DNA of 64,000 nt from Pseudomonadota bacterium (GTDB lineage: Bacteria > Pseudomonadota > Alphaproteobacteria > Rhizobiales > Devosiaceae), in NCBI GenBank assembly GCA_023393475.1, contig JAEWLC010000037.1, positions 62,001 through 126,000 of the forward strand, read 5' to 3'. A model generated the notes under the pieces. It had not been told where the DNA came from. It saw only the letters and a program-made list of their open reading frames with translations, and did no database searches. The stretch's first letter is position 1. Every line of letters starts with the position of its first letter. This document shows, in pieces, positions 8,362 to 17,403 of this stretch. Both the position numbers and the translations under genes were made by a program.

Positions 8362-10170
8362 TCAGGCGACGACCCGTTGCGGCTCTGACGGCGCTTGCCC
8401 GATAGCGGCCGCGCCGTACTGCAGGGCTACCGTGGCCGGCATGGCGCTCCAGCCCTGCAGGAGCGATCCGCGTCCGAAGGGCGGAGTAAAGTACTCCACC
8501 GGTCCGGCCCAGCCATTGGCGAGGCACATTTCCCACCAGCGGGTCAATGCATAGCGGGCGCCGCCAAGCCTGCGGCGCAGCCGCTCGCCGGCGTAGAGCC
8601 CATCGAGATACGGCCAGTCCGAGCCGTTATGGTAGCGGAAGGCAAAGGCGGTCTTGGCACGAATGTCCCGCGTCCGCTTGAACGGCGGATAGGCGCACAT
8701 CACGCCCCAGTCGCCATAGGGCTGTTCGACGTTGTGACGGGTTTCGAGGCCTTGCTCGATCTTGTTCAGCAGAGCCAGGGCAAGCGGCTCCGACAGGGCC
8801 GAATAGCGTGCCAGTGTCAGGCTATCGAGAGTGGCGTGGTCCTCGATGAAACCATCTTCGGTGCGATAGTCGGCGGCGTTCTGCTTGTCCTCGCGCCAGA
8901 CGAGGGACTCGATGGCTTTGCGCCCGCTGGCTGCCGCAGTAGTGCAGCGCTCGGCAAGGGCGGGATCGAGGGTCGCACCCAGGCGCGTGACAACGTCGAG
9001 TGCACCGATCCACAGGCCGAGATCGTATGCGACAAGTCCCTCCCGATAGACATTGTCGGCCCAGTCGCGGTCGTTGCGCGGCTTCGTCGGCAGGCCATGC
9101 GGGCCGGACAGGCGGAAGTAGCGCTCGATGATTGCGGTGACCACCGGCCAGTGCTGCTCGGCTTCGGCCGTGTCCCCGGTAGCCGCGACATAGTCGCCGA
9201 GCACGAGCACGAAGAAGAGCGGGCTGTCGAAGTGATCGCTCCACCAGTCCTCGGGCCGGAGGTGATGCTCCTTGTAGCGCTCGGGTTGGTCGCGATAGAC
9301 GCGCCAGGCCGCCGACTGCGCCGCGCCCGACAGGATGATGCCGCTGGGAGCCTCGCCATCCGGCTGCACGCCGCGGGCGAGGAGCCGTATCTGGTCTCGG
9401 ACCACAGCTGGCTCGAGCTTCAGCAGCAGCTGCAGCGTCCAGTAGCCATCGCGGTAGTAGGTTCGAGCGGGCGAGCTGTAGGCCTGCCCTGCTGCAAGCC
9501 CGGCGAAGGCCCCCGCTTCATCCCTGCGGATGCTGGAGAGGGACGCATGCACGCCCTGCATGACCATGCTGCGCAGCACCGGATCGGCTTCCGGCATCAG
9601 GTCGCAACGCCTCGCATAAGCCTCGGCCTCGGCTACGATCTCCGCGACGGTCAGGGCAAGGGCCCGCTCCGCCTCGTCGCGGCTGGCGCCGGCCGAGATG
9701 ACCAGGTCCCTGCCCCGCTGCTCGGCGAACAGGTAACCCCAGGGCAGCTGCATTTCGCGGCGGCCGCCGGAGATGCGCCATTCGGGCCGGGCGTCCTCGG
9801 CCGAAATCTCATGCCAGCTTGCACAGCGCCGGGCGGGAAAGACCCGCGCAGTGCTCACGCCCACTAGCACCATGGTCGGGGCCGAGTGCGCGACATGCAC
9901 TCCACCGTCGCTGCCCTCAACGCGATTGGGGCTGTAGCGATAGGGGCCGGGTATGGCGGGAAAACGCAGCCGGGCCAGCCGGCCAACGCCCCAGACGGAC
10001 AGGTCAAGCCGACCATCGGGCCAGACGTCGCCCTGCAAGCGGGGCGCCATGAAAGGCAGCACAGTCGAGTGCCGCGAGAGCAGCGTACCGTCGGTGGCCG
10101 GCGTCAGGACGGCAGCGCCTGTCGCCTCTTTCGGCCTTGCCCGGTCCCGCAGCGCTCCCGTCCTTGCCAC
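8362..10170 (-). CDS. six-hairpin (alpha/alpha)6 glycoside hydrolase-like protein
   Basis: This 602-residue protein has no clear signal peptide and is probably cytoplasmic. The first 180 residues are beta-rich. From about residue 190 the sequence has the helical-barrel pattern of glycogen-debranching and mannosylglycerate-hydrolase-like (MGH1) enzymes: TYYRDGYWTLQLLLKLEP, RNDRDWADNVYREGLVAYD, YHNGSDWPYLDGLYAGERL. The Asp residues of DRDWADN and NGSDWPYLDG are the best catalytic candidates. The specificity cannot be assigned. The start may be internal (MAPRLQG at residue 41). It is divergent from a ROK regulator that probably controls it. Confidence 0.7.
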   Translation of the reverse strand: MARTGALRDRARPKEATGAAVLTPATDGTLLSRHSTVLPFMAPRLQGDVWPDGRLDLSVWGVGRLARLRFPAIPGPYRYSPNRVEGSDGGVHVAHSAPTMVLVGVSTARVFPARRCASWHEISAEDARPEWRISGGRREMQLPWGYLFAEQRGRDLVISAGASRDEAERALALTVAEIVAEAEAYARRCDLMPEADPVLRSMVMQGVHASLSSIRRDEAGAFAGLAAGQAYSSPARTYYRDGYWTLQLLLKLEPAVVRDQIRLLARGVQPDGEAPSGIILSGAAQSAAWRVYRDQPERYKEHHLRPEDWWSDHFDSPLFFVLVLGDYVAATGDTAEAEQHWPVVTAIIERYFRLSGPHGLPTKPRNDRDWADNVYREGLVAYDLGLWIGALDVVTRLGATLDPALAERCTTAAASGRKAIESLVWREDKQNAADYRTEDGFIEDHATLDSLTLARYSALSEPLALALLNKIEQGLETRHNVEQPYGDWGVMCAYPPFKRTRDIRAKTAFAFRYHNGSDWPYLDGLYAGERLRRRLGGARYALTRWWEMCLANGWAGPVEYFTPPFGRGSLLQGWSAMPATVALQYGAAAIGQAPSEPQRVVA

Positions 10171-10265
10171 GCTTCAGTCGCCCCTTGCAAAGGCACGCTG
10201 CCAACCCGTCACGGGAGTGTGAAAGCAACGCGCAATGCTTGTCAAGGACGTGGACAACTAACCTA

Positions 10266-10291
10266 GTTTGTGGAACTTATTCCGCACAAAC
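10266..10291. promoter_or_regulatory. candidate ROK-repressor operator in divergent promoter
   Basis: GTTTGTG (10266-10272) and CACAAAC (10285-10291) form an inverted repeat around GAACTTATTCCG. It resembles XylR-like ROK operators with GTTTGT half sites and lies in the 163-bp gap between the glycosidase-like gene and the ROK gene, so it could control both. Confidence 0.5.
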
Positions 10292-10333
10292 ACTGGCATT
10301 CCCGGCGCAAGTGTCTGACAATCGAGGGGCTGT

Positions 10334-11554
10334 TTGTCCGGCCAACTGACAATCAACGATGGACGTGGCCGCCCCAGCGATGCGCCGGTGGCGCGGCAGA
10401 TATCGGTACATACAGTTGTCAGGATTCTGGCTGAGCGCGGCGCGACTTCGCAGGCAGACCTCGCCAAGTTGACCGGCTATTCGCGCCAGACGATTTCGGA
10501 CGTCGTGCGCGATCTCGAAGAGGCCGACTGGCTGAAACGCAGCGGCAGGACCACCGGGAAGCCGGGCCGCTCGTCCACCGTCTATGGCCTCAACGGAAAT
10601 ATTGCGCTCGCGGCGGCCGTGGACCTTGGGGGAACGAAGCTCGCGGTGGCGATCAGCGACCTGCTCGGCACGATCCTCGGTGAAGTCGCGGTGCCCACCG
10701 ATCGACGCGGCGGCATGCGCGTGGTCGAGCAGATCGCGAGCGAAATCAGGGCCCTGCTCGCCAGTGTGCATGCCGATCCGGCGCAGCTTCGCATGGCGGT
10801 GATCGGCACGCCCGGGGTTTTCCATCCGGAGACGCAGCACATCGCGCTCGCCCCCAATATCGCCGGCCTCGACAGCATCGACCTGCCTGGGGAGCTCGGG
10901 GGCCGGCTGCAAATTCCGGTGGTCATCGAGAACGACGTGAATCTCGCCGCGCGTGGCGAACAATGGCGGGGCGGCGGGGTCGGGGTTTCGGATTTCGTGT
11001 TCCTCTCCTTCGGTACCGGCGTCGGCATGGGGATCGTCGCCAATGGCCAGCTGGTACGGGGCGCCCGTGGCGCCGCGGGAGAAATCGCCTATCTGCCGGC
11101 CGGCGGCGACCCCTATGATCCGCGCGGCTTCGAGCTCGGCACCTTCGAATCCGCCGTCGGCAGTGCTGCGATATCTGCCCGCTTCGCCCATGCCGGCGGC
11201 GCGCCGGGCTGCAGCGTGCGCGAGGTGTTCGAGGCGCTGGAACGAAATGACGATGCTGCCGTGGCGACGATCGAGGAGACGGCGCGGGTCATCGCACTAG
11301 GGGTGGCGTCCGTGGCATCGACGCTTGACCCGCAACTGGTGATCCTGGGCGGCAGCATCGGCGCGCGGCCCGAACTCGTGGCCGCGACATCGCGCTACCT
11401 GCGCCGCTGCTCTCCGAACCCGCCAAAAATCCAGGCCAGCGAGCTGGGCACAAGGGCGGGCCTGCTCGGGGCGCTGGCCACCGCCCTCCAGAGGTTGCAC
11501 AACGAGCTTTTCGGCGTTGGCCTGCCCCTGTCCCATACATTCCCGGTGCGCTAG
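10334..11554 (+). CDS. ROK family transcriptional repressor
   Basis: This 406-residue protein starts at a TTG codon. It has an N-terminal winged helix (VRILAERGATSQADLAKLTGYSRQTISDVVR split over residues 29-60) and a C-terminal sugar-kinase-like ROK domain with DLGGTKLAVAI (about 95), IENDVNLAARGEQW (about 197) and FGTGVGMGI (about 220). The ROK fold binds a sugar effector that releases the operator. The usual zinc motif (CxCGxxGCxE) is replaced by LPAGGDPYDPRGFELGTFES, with no cysteines, so the protein must be stabilised differently. It is divergent from the glycosidase-like gene and followed 124 bp later by a Gfo/Idh/MocA gene, giving a small sugar-catabolic unit. Confidence 0.85.
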   Translation: MSGQLTINDGRGRPSDAPVARQISVHTVVRILAERGATSQADLAKLTGYSRQTISDVVRDLEEADWLKRSGRTTGKPGRSSTVYGLNGNIALAAAVDLGGTKLAVAISDLLGTILGEVAVPTDRRGGMRVVEQIASEIRALLASVHADPAQLRMAVIGTPGVFHPETQHIALAPNIAGLDSIDLPGELGGRLQIPVVIENDVNLAARGEQWRGGGVGVSDFVFLSFGTGVGMGIVANGQLVRGARGAAGEIAYLPAGGDPYDPRGFELGTFESAVGSAAISARFAHAGGAPGCSVREVFEALERNDDAAVATIEETARVIALGVASVASTLDPQLVILGGSIGARPELVAATSRYLRRCSPNPPKIQASELGTRAGLLGALATALQRLHNELFGVGLPLSHTFPVR

Positions 11555-11678
11555 AGACGATGTGCGTCGGCGACCGGTATCCCGATCAAGGCGCTTCAGC
11601 CCGCCGCGCGGAAAGACCTGACGACAACTTGCAGCCGCTTCCACATGCGGGACGGCCGAATGTGGAGAGTGAGCATCT

Positions 11679-12839
11679 ATGAAAGTCGGCATCGTTGGGC
11701 TTGGGTATCGTCTGGCGTATCTGGCGCGGGTATTTTCCTCCGAGCACGCCGACTTCACGGTCGTTGGCTATGTAGACCCCGACCCCGCCGGCCTGCCCTA
11801 TGCGCGGCAGCATGGCGTCCAGGTAGGCAAGAACTATGCCTCGCTCGAAGAGATGCTGGACGCCGAGCAGCTCGACCTGCTGATGGTGGGTTCGCCCAAC
11901 CACATGCACCTTGGCCACATCCGGACCGGCCTTGAGCGCGGCCTGAAGGTGTTCACCGAGAAGCCGGTCGTCGTGACGCTCGAGGAGACGATGGAGATCG
12001 CCTCGCTCATTTCGCGCTATGGCTCGGACAACCTGATGGTCGGCCTCGTGCTCCGCTACGCGCCGCTCTACAAGGATCTGCGCAAGGCCCAGGCAGACGG
12101 GATGCTCGGCGATATCTCCTCAATCGAGGCATCCGAACACCTCCCGCCTTATCATGGCGCCTTCTTCATGCGCGATTGGCGCCGCTACGAACGCTACTCG
12201 GGCAGCTTCATGCTCGAAAAATGCTGCCATGACCTCGACCTCTACACCGGCGTGATCGGCTGCAGGCCGAAGAGCGTCGCGAGCTTCGGCGGGCGCAAGA
12301 CCTTCATACCCGAGCATGCGCCCGAGGCCAGGGGCATCAACGATCTCGAGGTCTATCATCGCAAGCCGAGCGGCTGGGAGGCGACGGAGAAGGTGTACGA
12401 CAGCGATGCCGACATCATCGATTTCCAGACCGCGATGGTCGAGTACGAGAACGGCTCGGTCCTCCAGTTCCACACCAACCTGAGCGTGCCCGACGACTTC
12501 CGCCGCTTTGCCGTGTTCGGCCACAAGGGCCAAGCGGAAGGCGACTTCGTGCGGAACTTCCTCAAGGTCACCGACAACCACACATCCGAGCGGCTGATCG
12601 ACAAGACCTACACAGTGAGCGACCTGTCAGCCCACTACGGCGCCGACGAGCAGATGGCACGCGACATCTGCCAGCACCTCTACGATGGCGCCCCGCTGCC
12701 GGTATCGGTGCTGGACGCGCTCGAAGCGGGATTGCTGGCACTGAGCATGGACGAAGCGCGCAGGACGCACTCCGTCATCGACATGACGCCGACCTGGCAG
12801 CGCTATGACGCCGCCCTCGCCGGACGCGCCGCTGGATGA
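11679..12839 (+). CDS. Gfo/Idh/MocA family NAD(P)-dependent oxidoreductase
   Basis: This 386-residue cytoplasmic dehydrogenase probably acts on a sugar, inositol or sugar derivative. KVGIVGLGYRLAYLARVF at the N-terminus is the Rossmann glycine-rich loop, FTEKPVVVTLEE (about residue 92) carries the EKP motif, and MLEKCCHDLDLYTGV (about 178) carries the His/Asp pair of the active site. GERGLKVF-like loops and length are normal for the family. The ATG follows a GGAGAG ribosome-binding site. A short inverted repeat (TCCACAT / ATGTGGA, 11640-11666) overlaps that site. It is downstream of the ROK gene and convergent with the winged-helix gene, whose stop abuts its own. Confidence 0.85.
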   Translation: MKVGIVGLGYRLAYLARVFSSEHADFTVVGYVDPDPAGLPYARQHGVQVGKNYASLEEMLDAEQLDLLMVGSPNHMHLGHIRTGLERGLKVFTEKPVVVTLEETMEIASLISRYGSDNLMVGLVLRYAPLYKDLRKAQADGMLGDISSIEASEHLPPYHGAFFMRDWRRYERYSGSFMLEKCCHDLDLYTGVIGCRPKSVASFGGRKTFIPEHAPEARGINDLEVYHRKPSGWEATEKVYDSDADIIDFQTAMVEYENGSVLQFHTNLSVPDDFRRFAVFGHKGQAEGDFVRNFLKVTDNHTSERLIDKTYTVSDLSAHYGADEQMARDICQHLYDGAPLPVSVLDALEAGLLALSMDEARRTHSVIDMTPTWQRYDAALAGRAAG

Positions 12840-13313
12840 TCATCTGATCCGGTCCGCTCCAGCAGAGGACATCGCGCGCGATTGTGCCTCAATCCTCTTC
12901 AATACGGCACGCAATGCGGGTCCGACAGCGAGGAGATCCAGCGGCTCGGCGTCCGCGGCGAAGGCGAGCAACATCACCCTGGCGTCGGCAACCGGTCGAC
13001 GGTCGGCATCGATGCTTCCGCAGAAGGCATAGCCTCGCCCGGGCGCATTACGGATGATTGCCTGTCCATTGACGCCCAGATGCCCGCGCAGGTTTGAGAT
13101 CTGGACGCGGAGATTACTCTCCTCGACATAGGTGTCGGGCCACGCAGAACGCATGAGTTCGGCTGCCGAAATGTAGGTGCCGGGCTTCCGCAGCAAGGCG
13201 TCGAGCAGGGCGAGCGCCCGGCTGCCAACCGCGAGCCGCACGCCGCCCCGGAACAGGCCCTGTTCCTGCCGCCGATACTCAAAACCCTCAAAACGCACGA
13301 CGTCCGGTTGCAT
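12840..13313 (-). CDS. OmpR-type winged-helix transcriptional regulator lacking a receiver domain
   Basis: This protein of about 157 residues is mostly a Trans_reg_C (OmpR/PhoB) winged helix: RALALLDALLRKPGTYISAA (recognition region start), VEESNLRVQISNLRGHLG and IRNAPGRGYAF (wing). No receiver domain or membrane span is visible. The frame is open to 13424, but the ATG at 13311-13313 has a GGGG ribosome-binding-like sequence, and the longer forms would run into the tandem repeats at 13408-13435. About 50 residues after the wing show no recognisable domain. It is divergent from the secreted hydrolase gene, which it may regulate. Confidence 0.7.
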   Translation of the reverse strand: MQPDVVRFEGFEYRRQEQGLFRGGVRLAVGSRALALLDALLRKPGTYISAAELMRSAWPDTYVEESNLRVQISNLRGHLGVNGQAIIRNAPGRGYAFCGSIDADRRPVADARVMLLAFAADAEPLDLLAVGPALRAVLKRIEAQSRAMSSAGADRIR

Positions 13314-13407
13314 CTGCCCCAACCCGCCATGTTTCAATTCAGGCACGATAGGCGGGGCGCCCCAGGCTGCGCTTTTCATGGCGTGCGCAAGAATGTGCAA
13401 AAGTTGC

Positions 13408-13435
13408 GCTTCACACGGCTTCACATCGCTTAACT
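13408..13435. promoter_or_regulatory. three tandem 10-bp boxes, likely OmpR-type operator
   Basis: GCTTCACA (13408), GCTTCACA (13418) and GCTTAACT (13428) recur with an exact 10-bp period, one helical turn, as expected for OmpR/PhoB-type tandem binding. They lie between the divergent winged-helix regulator and the secreted hydrolase gene. Confidence 0.55.
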
Positions 13436-13505
13436 CGCCGCGTCCGGGCTGCCTGCCCCACCCTCACATCAGTCGCCGGGACCGTCTCGGCCAGCTGAAG
13501 AGGGA

Positions 13506-14267
13506 ATGACCATGAGCCTGAAGCTTGCAGCTGCGGTGCTTGCCGCCACTGTCCTCACCGTGCCGCCGGCCCTTGCCGACGGGATCAAGAACATCGTCCT
13601 CGTCCATGGCGCCTGGGCCGATGGCTCGGGCTGGCGTCCCGTCTACGAGATCCTGAAGAAGGACGGCTACAACGTCCGCATGGTCCAGAACCCGCTGACC
13701 TCGCTCGCCGCCGACGTCGCGGCGACCGACCGGGTGCTCGACCGCATGGATGGCCCTGCCATCCTCGTTGGGCACTCCTATGGCGGGGCGGTGATCACCG
13801 AAGCCGGCGACCACGAGAAGGTGGTGGGCCTCGTCTATGTCGAAGCCTTCATGCCGGATGTGGGCGAGAGCGTCTTCGGCCTCGTTCCGCAGGACCCCGA
13901 TCATCCGCCCCCGTTCGATTTCACGGCCGACGGCTTCGCTTTCTTCAACGAGGCGGCCTTCGTCCCCGGTTTTGCGGACAGCCTGCCGGCCGCCGACGCC
14001 GAGTTCCTGCGTGACAGCCAGGTTCCGATCGCACTCAATGAAGCCGGCGCCTTCCCGCTCACCGTCGCCGCCTGGCGCACCAAGCCGACCTGGTACCAGA
14101 CCGCCGATGCCGACCTCGTCATCCCGCCGGCGCTGCAGAAGATGATGTACGAGCGCGCCGGATCCACGGTCGAGACCGTCACCGGCGGGCACCTCGCCTT
14201 CATCGCCCACGCCGCCGAGACGGCGCGGTTGATCGAGACAGCGGCCGAAGCCGCCGCCGCTCAGTAG
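13506..14267 (+). CDS. secreted alpha/beta hydrolase
   Basis: This 253-residue protein has a Sec signal peptide (MTMSLKLAAAVLAATVLTVP, likely cut after ALAD). The mature part begins with NIVLVHGAWADGSGW, the oxyanion-hole HG motif; GHSYGG (about residue 93) holds the nucleophile Ser, and GGHLAFIAH near the C-terminus supplies the His. It belongs to the EstC/RutD-like small hydrolases. The start may be the ATG at 13512, better spaced from AGAGGG. It probably acts on an ester or amide in the periplasm; the substrate is not evident. The divergent winged-helix regulator and boxes suggest dedicated control. Confidence 0.82.
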   Translation: MTMSLKLAAAVLAATVLTVPPALADGIKNIVLVHGAWADGSGWRPVYEILKKDGYNVRMVQNPLTSLAADVAATDRVLDRMDGPAILVGHSYGGAVITEAGDHEKVVGLVYVEAFMPDVGESVFGLVPQDPDHPPPFDFTADGFAFFNEAAFVPGFADSLPAADAEFLRDSQVPIALNEAGAFPLTVAAWRTKPTWYQTADADLVIPPALQKMMYERAGSTVETVTGGHLAFIAHAAETARLIETAAEAAAAQ

Positions 14268-14324
14268 GCGCCGCGTCCCCCGGCCCGGCATCCGTGCCCA
14301 AGCGATGCGGCCCGGGCCACTGGT

Positions 14325-14361
14325 GCCGCCGCCCCCGACCCTCCCGCCTCGGGGCGGCGGC
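14325..14361. terminator. GC-rich hairpin between convergent genes
   Basis: GCCGCCGCCCC (14325-14335) and GGGGCGGCGGC (14351-14361) pair over 11 bp in the 172-bp gap between the hydrolase and the ADP-ribosylglycohydrolase gene. It has no T-run. The rest of the gap is GC-rich with smaller palindromes and no visible gene; it resembles degenerate copies of the palindromic intergenic repeats common in Hyphomicrobiales. Confidence 0.4.
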
Positions 14362-14439
14362 CCCTCCTTCACCAGTTGGGGCCCTCCGCCACGCTGCTGC
14401 GACGGAGGAGACGGGGGCAAGCCGCCAGTCGCGTGGAAC

Positions 14440-16536
14440 CTAGCCTGCAACCGTAACGAAGTCCGCCGAAAGGGCGCCTTCGTTGACGAACAGGCCCAAG
14501 CCGCCGCCACCGAACTCGCTGTCGGCAGCGCTGATGCTTACGCCCGCGACAGTCGCTGCGATGGCGTCGCCGCGCACAGATGCGGAGATCGCCAGCTTCT
14601 TTTCGAACTCAAGCACGAAAGGCTGTTCGGCGAGAACGGCAATGGTGTCGTCTTTGACCTTGACCAGTTGCAGCTTGCCGTCCCGCGTCAGCCGCACGCC
14701 GTAATAGCGGCGCAACCCCTGCACACGCAGCGCCAGCCCGCCGTAGTTGCCGAGGTGGAAGACGATCTCGGTCTTCACCTCGTAGTCTGCCCACTGCCGT
14801 GTGCCATGGGCGATCAGCCCCTCGCCGCGGTTCTGCGAGATGCGGAAGCTCTGCGGGAAGCGCTTGGAGAAGAAATCGACCCCGTTGACCCAGGCGAGCC
14901 GCCAGAAATCGCTCTCCCCCGTCGGGCGCTTGAGCGTCAGCGAGGGCGCCCCGTCCCAGCGCAGGTAATCGACCAGCAGCGCCCCGTCCGAGCGCTTGCC
15001 CGTCCCCTTGATGGCAAAGCCGATCTCGGCGATCGGCTGCCCGCCAAACTCCGGCAGCCTCCATTCGATCACTTGCTCGGCCCCGGGCTTCAGCGTCATC
15101 GTCGGCCCGTCGACGTCGCGCAGTGCATCCTGCACGTCGTAGGCGCGCACCCGCAGCGTGACCTCGATTGCGCCCTCGTTATCCGCCGGCGCCACAACCC
15201 GCGCCTTTACCGTCTGCCCCGGATAGACCAGCGGCGACGCCATCAGGTCGTAGGTCCGCATGTTGAGCATTTCCTGCGGCGAGAAGGTCGGCGTCGTTGC
15301 CACCGCCACCTGCCCCGGCCCCAGCGCCTCGTAGCCGATCGATAGCGCCCGGCTGCCCTCGAACTCGGTATTCCGCACCTTCACGTCCGAAGAGAGCCCC
15401 AGCCCCAGCTGCGGCTGGAAGCCCTGCCGGCTGCCGGGCAGCGAGAAGTGGAACTGCGCGCCGCCCTTCGGCGCCTCCATCGGCTGCGACCCGGCGAGCT
15501 GCAGCCCGATATTGGTAAGGTAGTAGGCCTGCCGCACCGCATCGTTGATCGAGTTGCCGCCATCGGCCGACGAGATCAGCAGCCGATCCGCGATCGGCCC
15601 GCGCCAGTCCGGGCCTTCGTCGAGTCCGTCGAGCCCGTTCATGATGCCGAGCAGGCACCCGACATTGCCGGCGTTGCAGTCCGTGTCCCAGCCCGAGGTG
15701 TTGACGATCATCTGCGCCTTCTGGAAGTCGTGCGGCGCGTACAGCACCGCCATCACCATCAGGGCGTGGTTGGGCACCACGTGGCAGTTGCCCGGATACT
15801 TGTCATAGCCGTACTTGCCCTCGATCTCCTTCCGGGTATCGCGCCAGTCCGGATACTTCCTGTGCCAGGCGCGGATGTCGGCGATCAGCTTGGCGATGAG
15901 GCTGTCGCGCGGAATCTCTGCGAGGCCGGTATCGAGCAGGTGGTCGATGTCGGACGAGCCGAACGCCTCCGCCTCCATCGCCGCCCACAGCATAGCCGCA
16001 TGGACGGATTCCCCGTCATGGCTGACCTTGCCGGCCTGCTCGGCGAGCCGCGCCGCGAGTTGCGGCTGGCGCGGTGCCACCATGGCCCAGCCGTCGATGA
16101 AGATCTGGGCCCCGATCTGCTCGGCCACCGTCAGCCCGTTGGTCGCGATCGAGCCCGAAGCCGGAGCAGGGACACCGCGCTTGAGGTTCAGCCAGGCGGT
16201 GTGCTCGGTCGAATTGCCGTTGCCGCCCCACCACAGGATAGAGCGCTGCTCGACAATATAGTTCAGCCACGCCTTGCCTATGTCCTCGGCGCTGAGGTCG
16301 GGGCTGATGCCGTAGTCCTCGAGCGCCCGGACGAAAGTGAAGGTGCCGGCCACGTCGTCGTCGGTTACGACCAGCGGCTGCTTCAGCCGCTCGTGCACGT
16401 AGTATTCGATCGGCCCGAGCTCCTCCATGATCCGCTGGTAGGTCCAGCCCTCGAAAGGCCGGCCCAGGAACACGCCGATCAGCTTGCCCAGTACGCCCGA
16501 ATAGACGCGTTCCAGATAGTCGTTGGGAACCTGCAC
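14440..16536 (-). CDS. ADP-ribosylglycohydrolase family protein with long C-terminal beta-rich extension
   Basis: This 698-residue protein has no signal peptide. Residues 1-330 match the ADP-ribosylglycohydrolase fold: GVLGKLIGVFLGRPFEG, VTDDDVAGTFTFVRALED (first metal cluster, about residue 57) and TSGWDTDCNAGNVGCLLG (second metal motif, about 272). The metal-binding Asp residues are intact, so a two-Mg N-ribosyl or related hydrolase activity is expected. Residues about 340-698 are an added beta-rich region; its end (YGGLALRVQGLRRYYGVRL, GGGGLGLFVNEG) looks like a LamG/DUF1080 sandwich. Family members are usually 300-370 residues. It is the last gene of a LacI-CUT1 operon, which argues for action on an imported glycoside rather than on modified proteins. 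Confidence 0.82.
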   Translation of the reverse strand: MQVPNDYLERVYSGVLGKLIGVFLGRPFEGWTYQRIMEELGPIEYYVHERLKQPLVVTDDDVAGTFTFVRALEDYGISPDLSAEDIGKAWLNYIVEQRSILWWGGNGNSTEHTAWLNLKRGVPAPASGSIATNGLTVAEQIGAQIFIDGWAMVAPRQPQLAARLAEQAGKVSHDGESVHAAMLWAAMEAEAFGSSDIDHLLDTGLAEIPRDSLIAKLIADIRAWHRKYPDWRDTRKEIEGKYGYDKYPGNCHVVPNHALMVMAVLYAPHDFQKAQMIVNTSGWDTDCNAGNVGCLLGIMNGLDGLDEGPDWRGPIADRLLISSADGGNSINDAVRQAYYLTNIGLQLAGSQPMEAPKGGAQFHFSLPGSRQGFQPQLGLGLSSDVKVRNTEFEGSRALSIGYEALGPGQVAVATTPTFSPQEMLNMRTYDLMASPLVYPGQTVKARVVAPADNEGAIEVTLRVRAYDVQDALRDVDGPTMTLKPGAEQVIEWRLPEFGGQPIAEIGFAIKGTGKRSDGALLVDYLRWDGAPSLTLKRPTGESDFWRLAWVNGVDFFSKRFPQSFRISQNRGEGLIAHGTRQWADYEVKTEIVFHLGNYGGLALRVQGLRRYYGVRLTRDGKLQLVKVKDDTIAVLAEQPFVLEFEKKLAISASVRGDAIAATVAGVSISAADSEFGGGGLGLFVNEGALSADFVTVAG

Positions 16537-16569
16537 TTGTTCACTCCCTCGATTTGTTCCTTGCCGGGA

Positions 16570-17403
16570 TCAGCCCTTGACCGACCCGCCGGCCATGCCT
16601 TCGATGAACCGCCGCTGCAGCAGCACGAACAGCACCACCACCGGCAGCACTATGATCAGGGCCGCGGCCATGATCTCACCCCAGTCCGAGCTGTACTGGC
16701 CTGAGAGCAGCGTGAACGACACCACCGCCGTCAGCCGGTCAGCCTTCTGCAGGAAGGTGAGCGCGATCAGGAACTCGTTCCACGAGTAGAGCCCGATGAT
16801 CAGCGCCACCGTCAGGATGCCCGGCAGCGCCAGCGGCAGCATGATCTTGGCGAACACCTGCCAGTGGCTCGCCCCGTCGACCAGCGCCGCCTCCTCGAGC
16901 TCGCGCGGCACGGCGAGGAAATAGGTCCTCAGCAGCATCACCGCGAAGGGCGAGTAGAGCGCGGTGTAAATCAGCGACACGGCGAAAACGTTATTCACCA
17001 GCCCCAGCTTGGCGAAGCCGAAATAGAGCGGGAACAGGTAGAGCTGGATCGGCGCGGTTGTCGTTGCCATCAGGTAGAAGGTCACCACCTTCCACGCCTT
17101 GATCTTGCGACGGGCCAGCACATAGGCCGTCAGCGATGACGTCGAGCAGGTGAGTATGATCGTCAGGCCGGTCAGCAGCGCCGAGTTGAGGAACGTCTGG
17201 CTGAACCGTGCGTCCTTCCAGGCCCTGGTGAAGTTGTCCCAGTGCAGCACGCTCGGCAGCGCCAGCGGGTTCTGCACGATCTCCGGCGCCGACTTCACCG
17301 AGTTGAGCAGCAGCAGCGCGATCGGGAACAGCGCCACGAAGACGAGCACGCCCAGCACGATGTAGCTGATGATGAGGGTCGTGCGGCTCTCAACCAGCCT
17401 CAT
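16570..17403 (-). CDS. CUT1 carbohydrate ABC importer permease, MalG type
   Basis: This permease of about 277 residues begins at MRLVESRTT; a longer frame to 17451 would overlap the neighbour more and adds no membrane span. It has six hydrophobic segments, the EAA loop ELEEAALVDGASHWQVFAKI (about residue 180), and the C-terminal LLQRRFIEGMAGGSVKG typical of MalG proteins. Its start overlaps the upstream MalF-type gene by 14 bp. It is followed after 33 bp by the ADP-ribosylglycohydrolase gene in the same operon. Confidence 0.87.
   Translation of the reverse strand: MRLVESRTTLIISYIVLGVLVFVALFPIALLLLNSVKSAPEIVQNPLALPSVLHWDNFTRAWKDARFSQTFLNSALLTGLTIILTCSTSSLTAYVLARRKIKAWKVVTFYLMATTTAPIQLYLFPLYFGFAKLGLVNNVFAVSLIYTALYSPFAVMLLRTYFLAVPRELEEAALVDGASHWQVFAKIMLPLALPGILTVALIIGLYSWNEFLIALTFLQKADRLTAVVSFTLLSGQYSSDWGEIMAAALIIVLPVVVLFVLLQRRFIEGMAGGSVKG

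Noticed and set aside
11640..11666. TCCACAT/ATGTGGA hairpin over the ribosome-binding site of the Gfo/Idh/MocA gene
   Set aside because: The 7-bp stem has a 13-nt loop and would be weak. It is not enough to claim a riboswitch or attenuator.
13314..13424. Extended N-terminus of the winged-helix regulator
   Set aside because: The extra 37 residues resemble no domain, have no ribosome-binding site and would place the start inside the 10-bp-spaced operator boxes.
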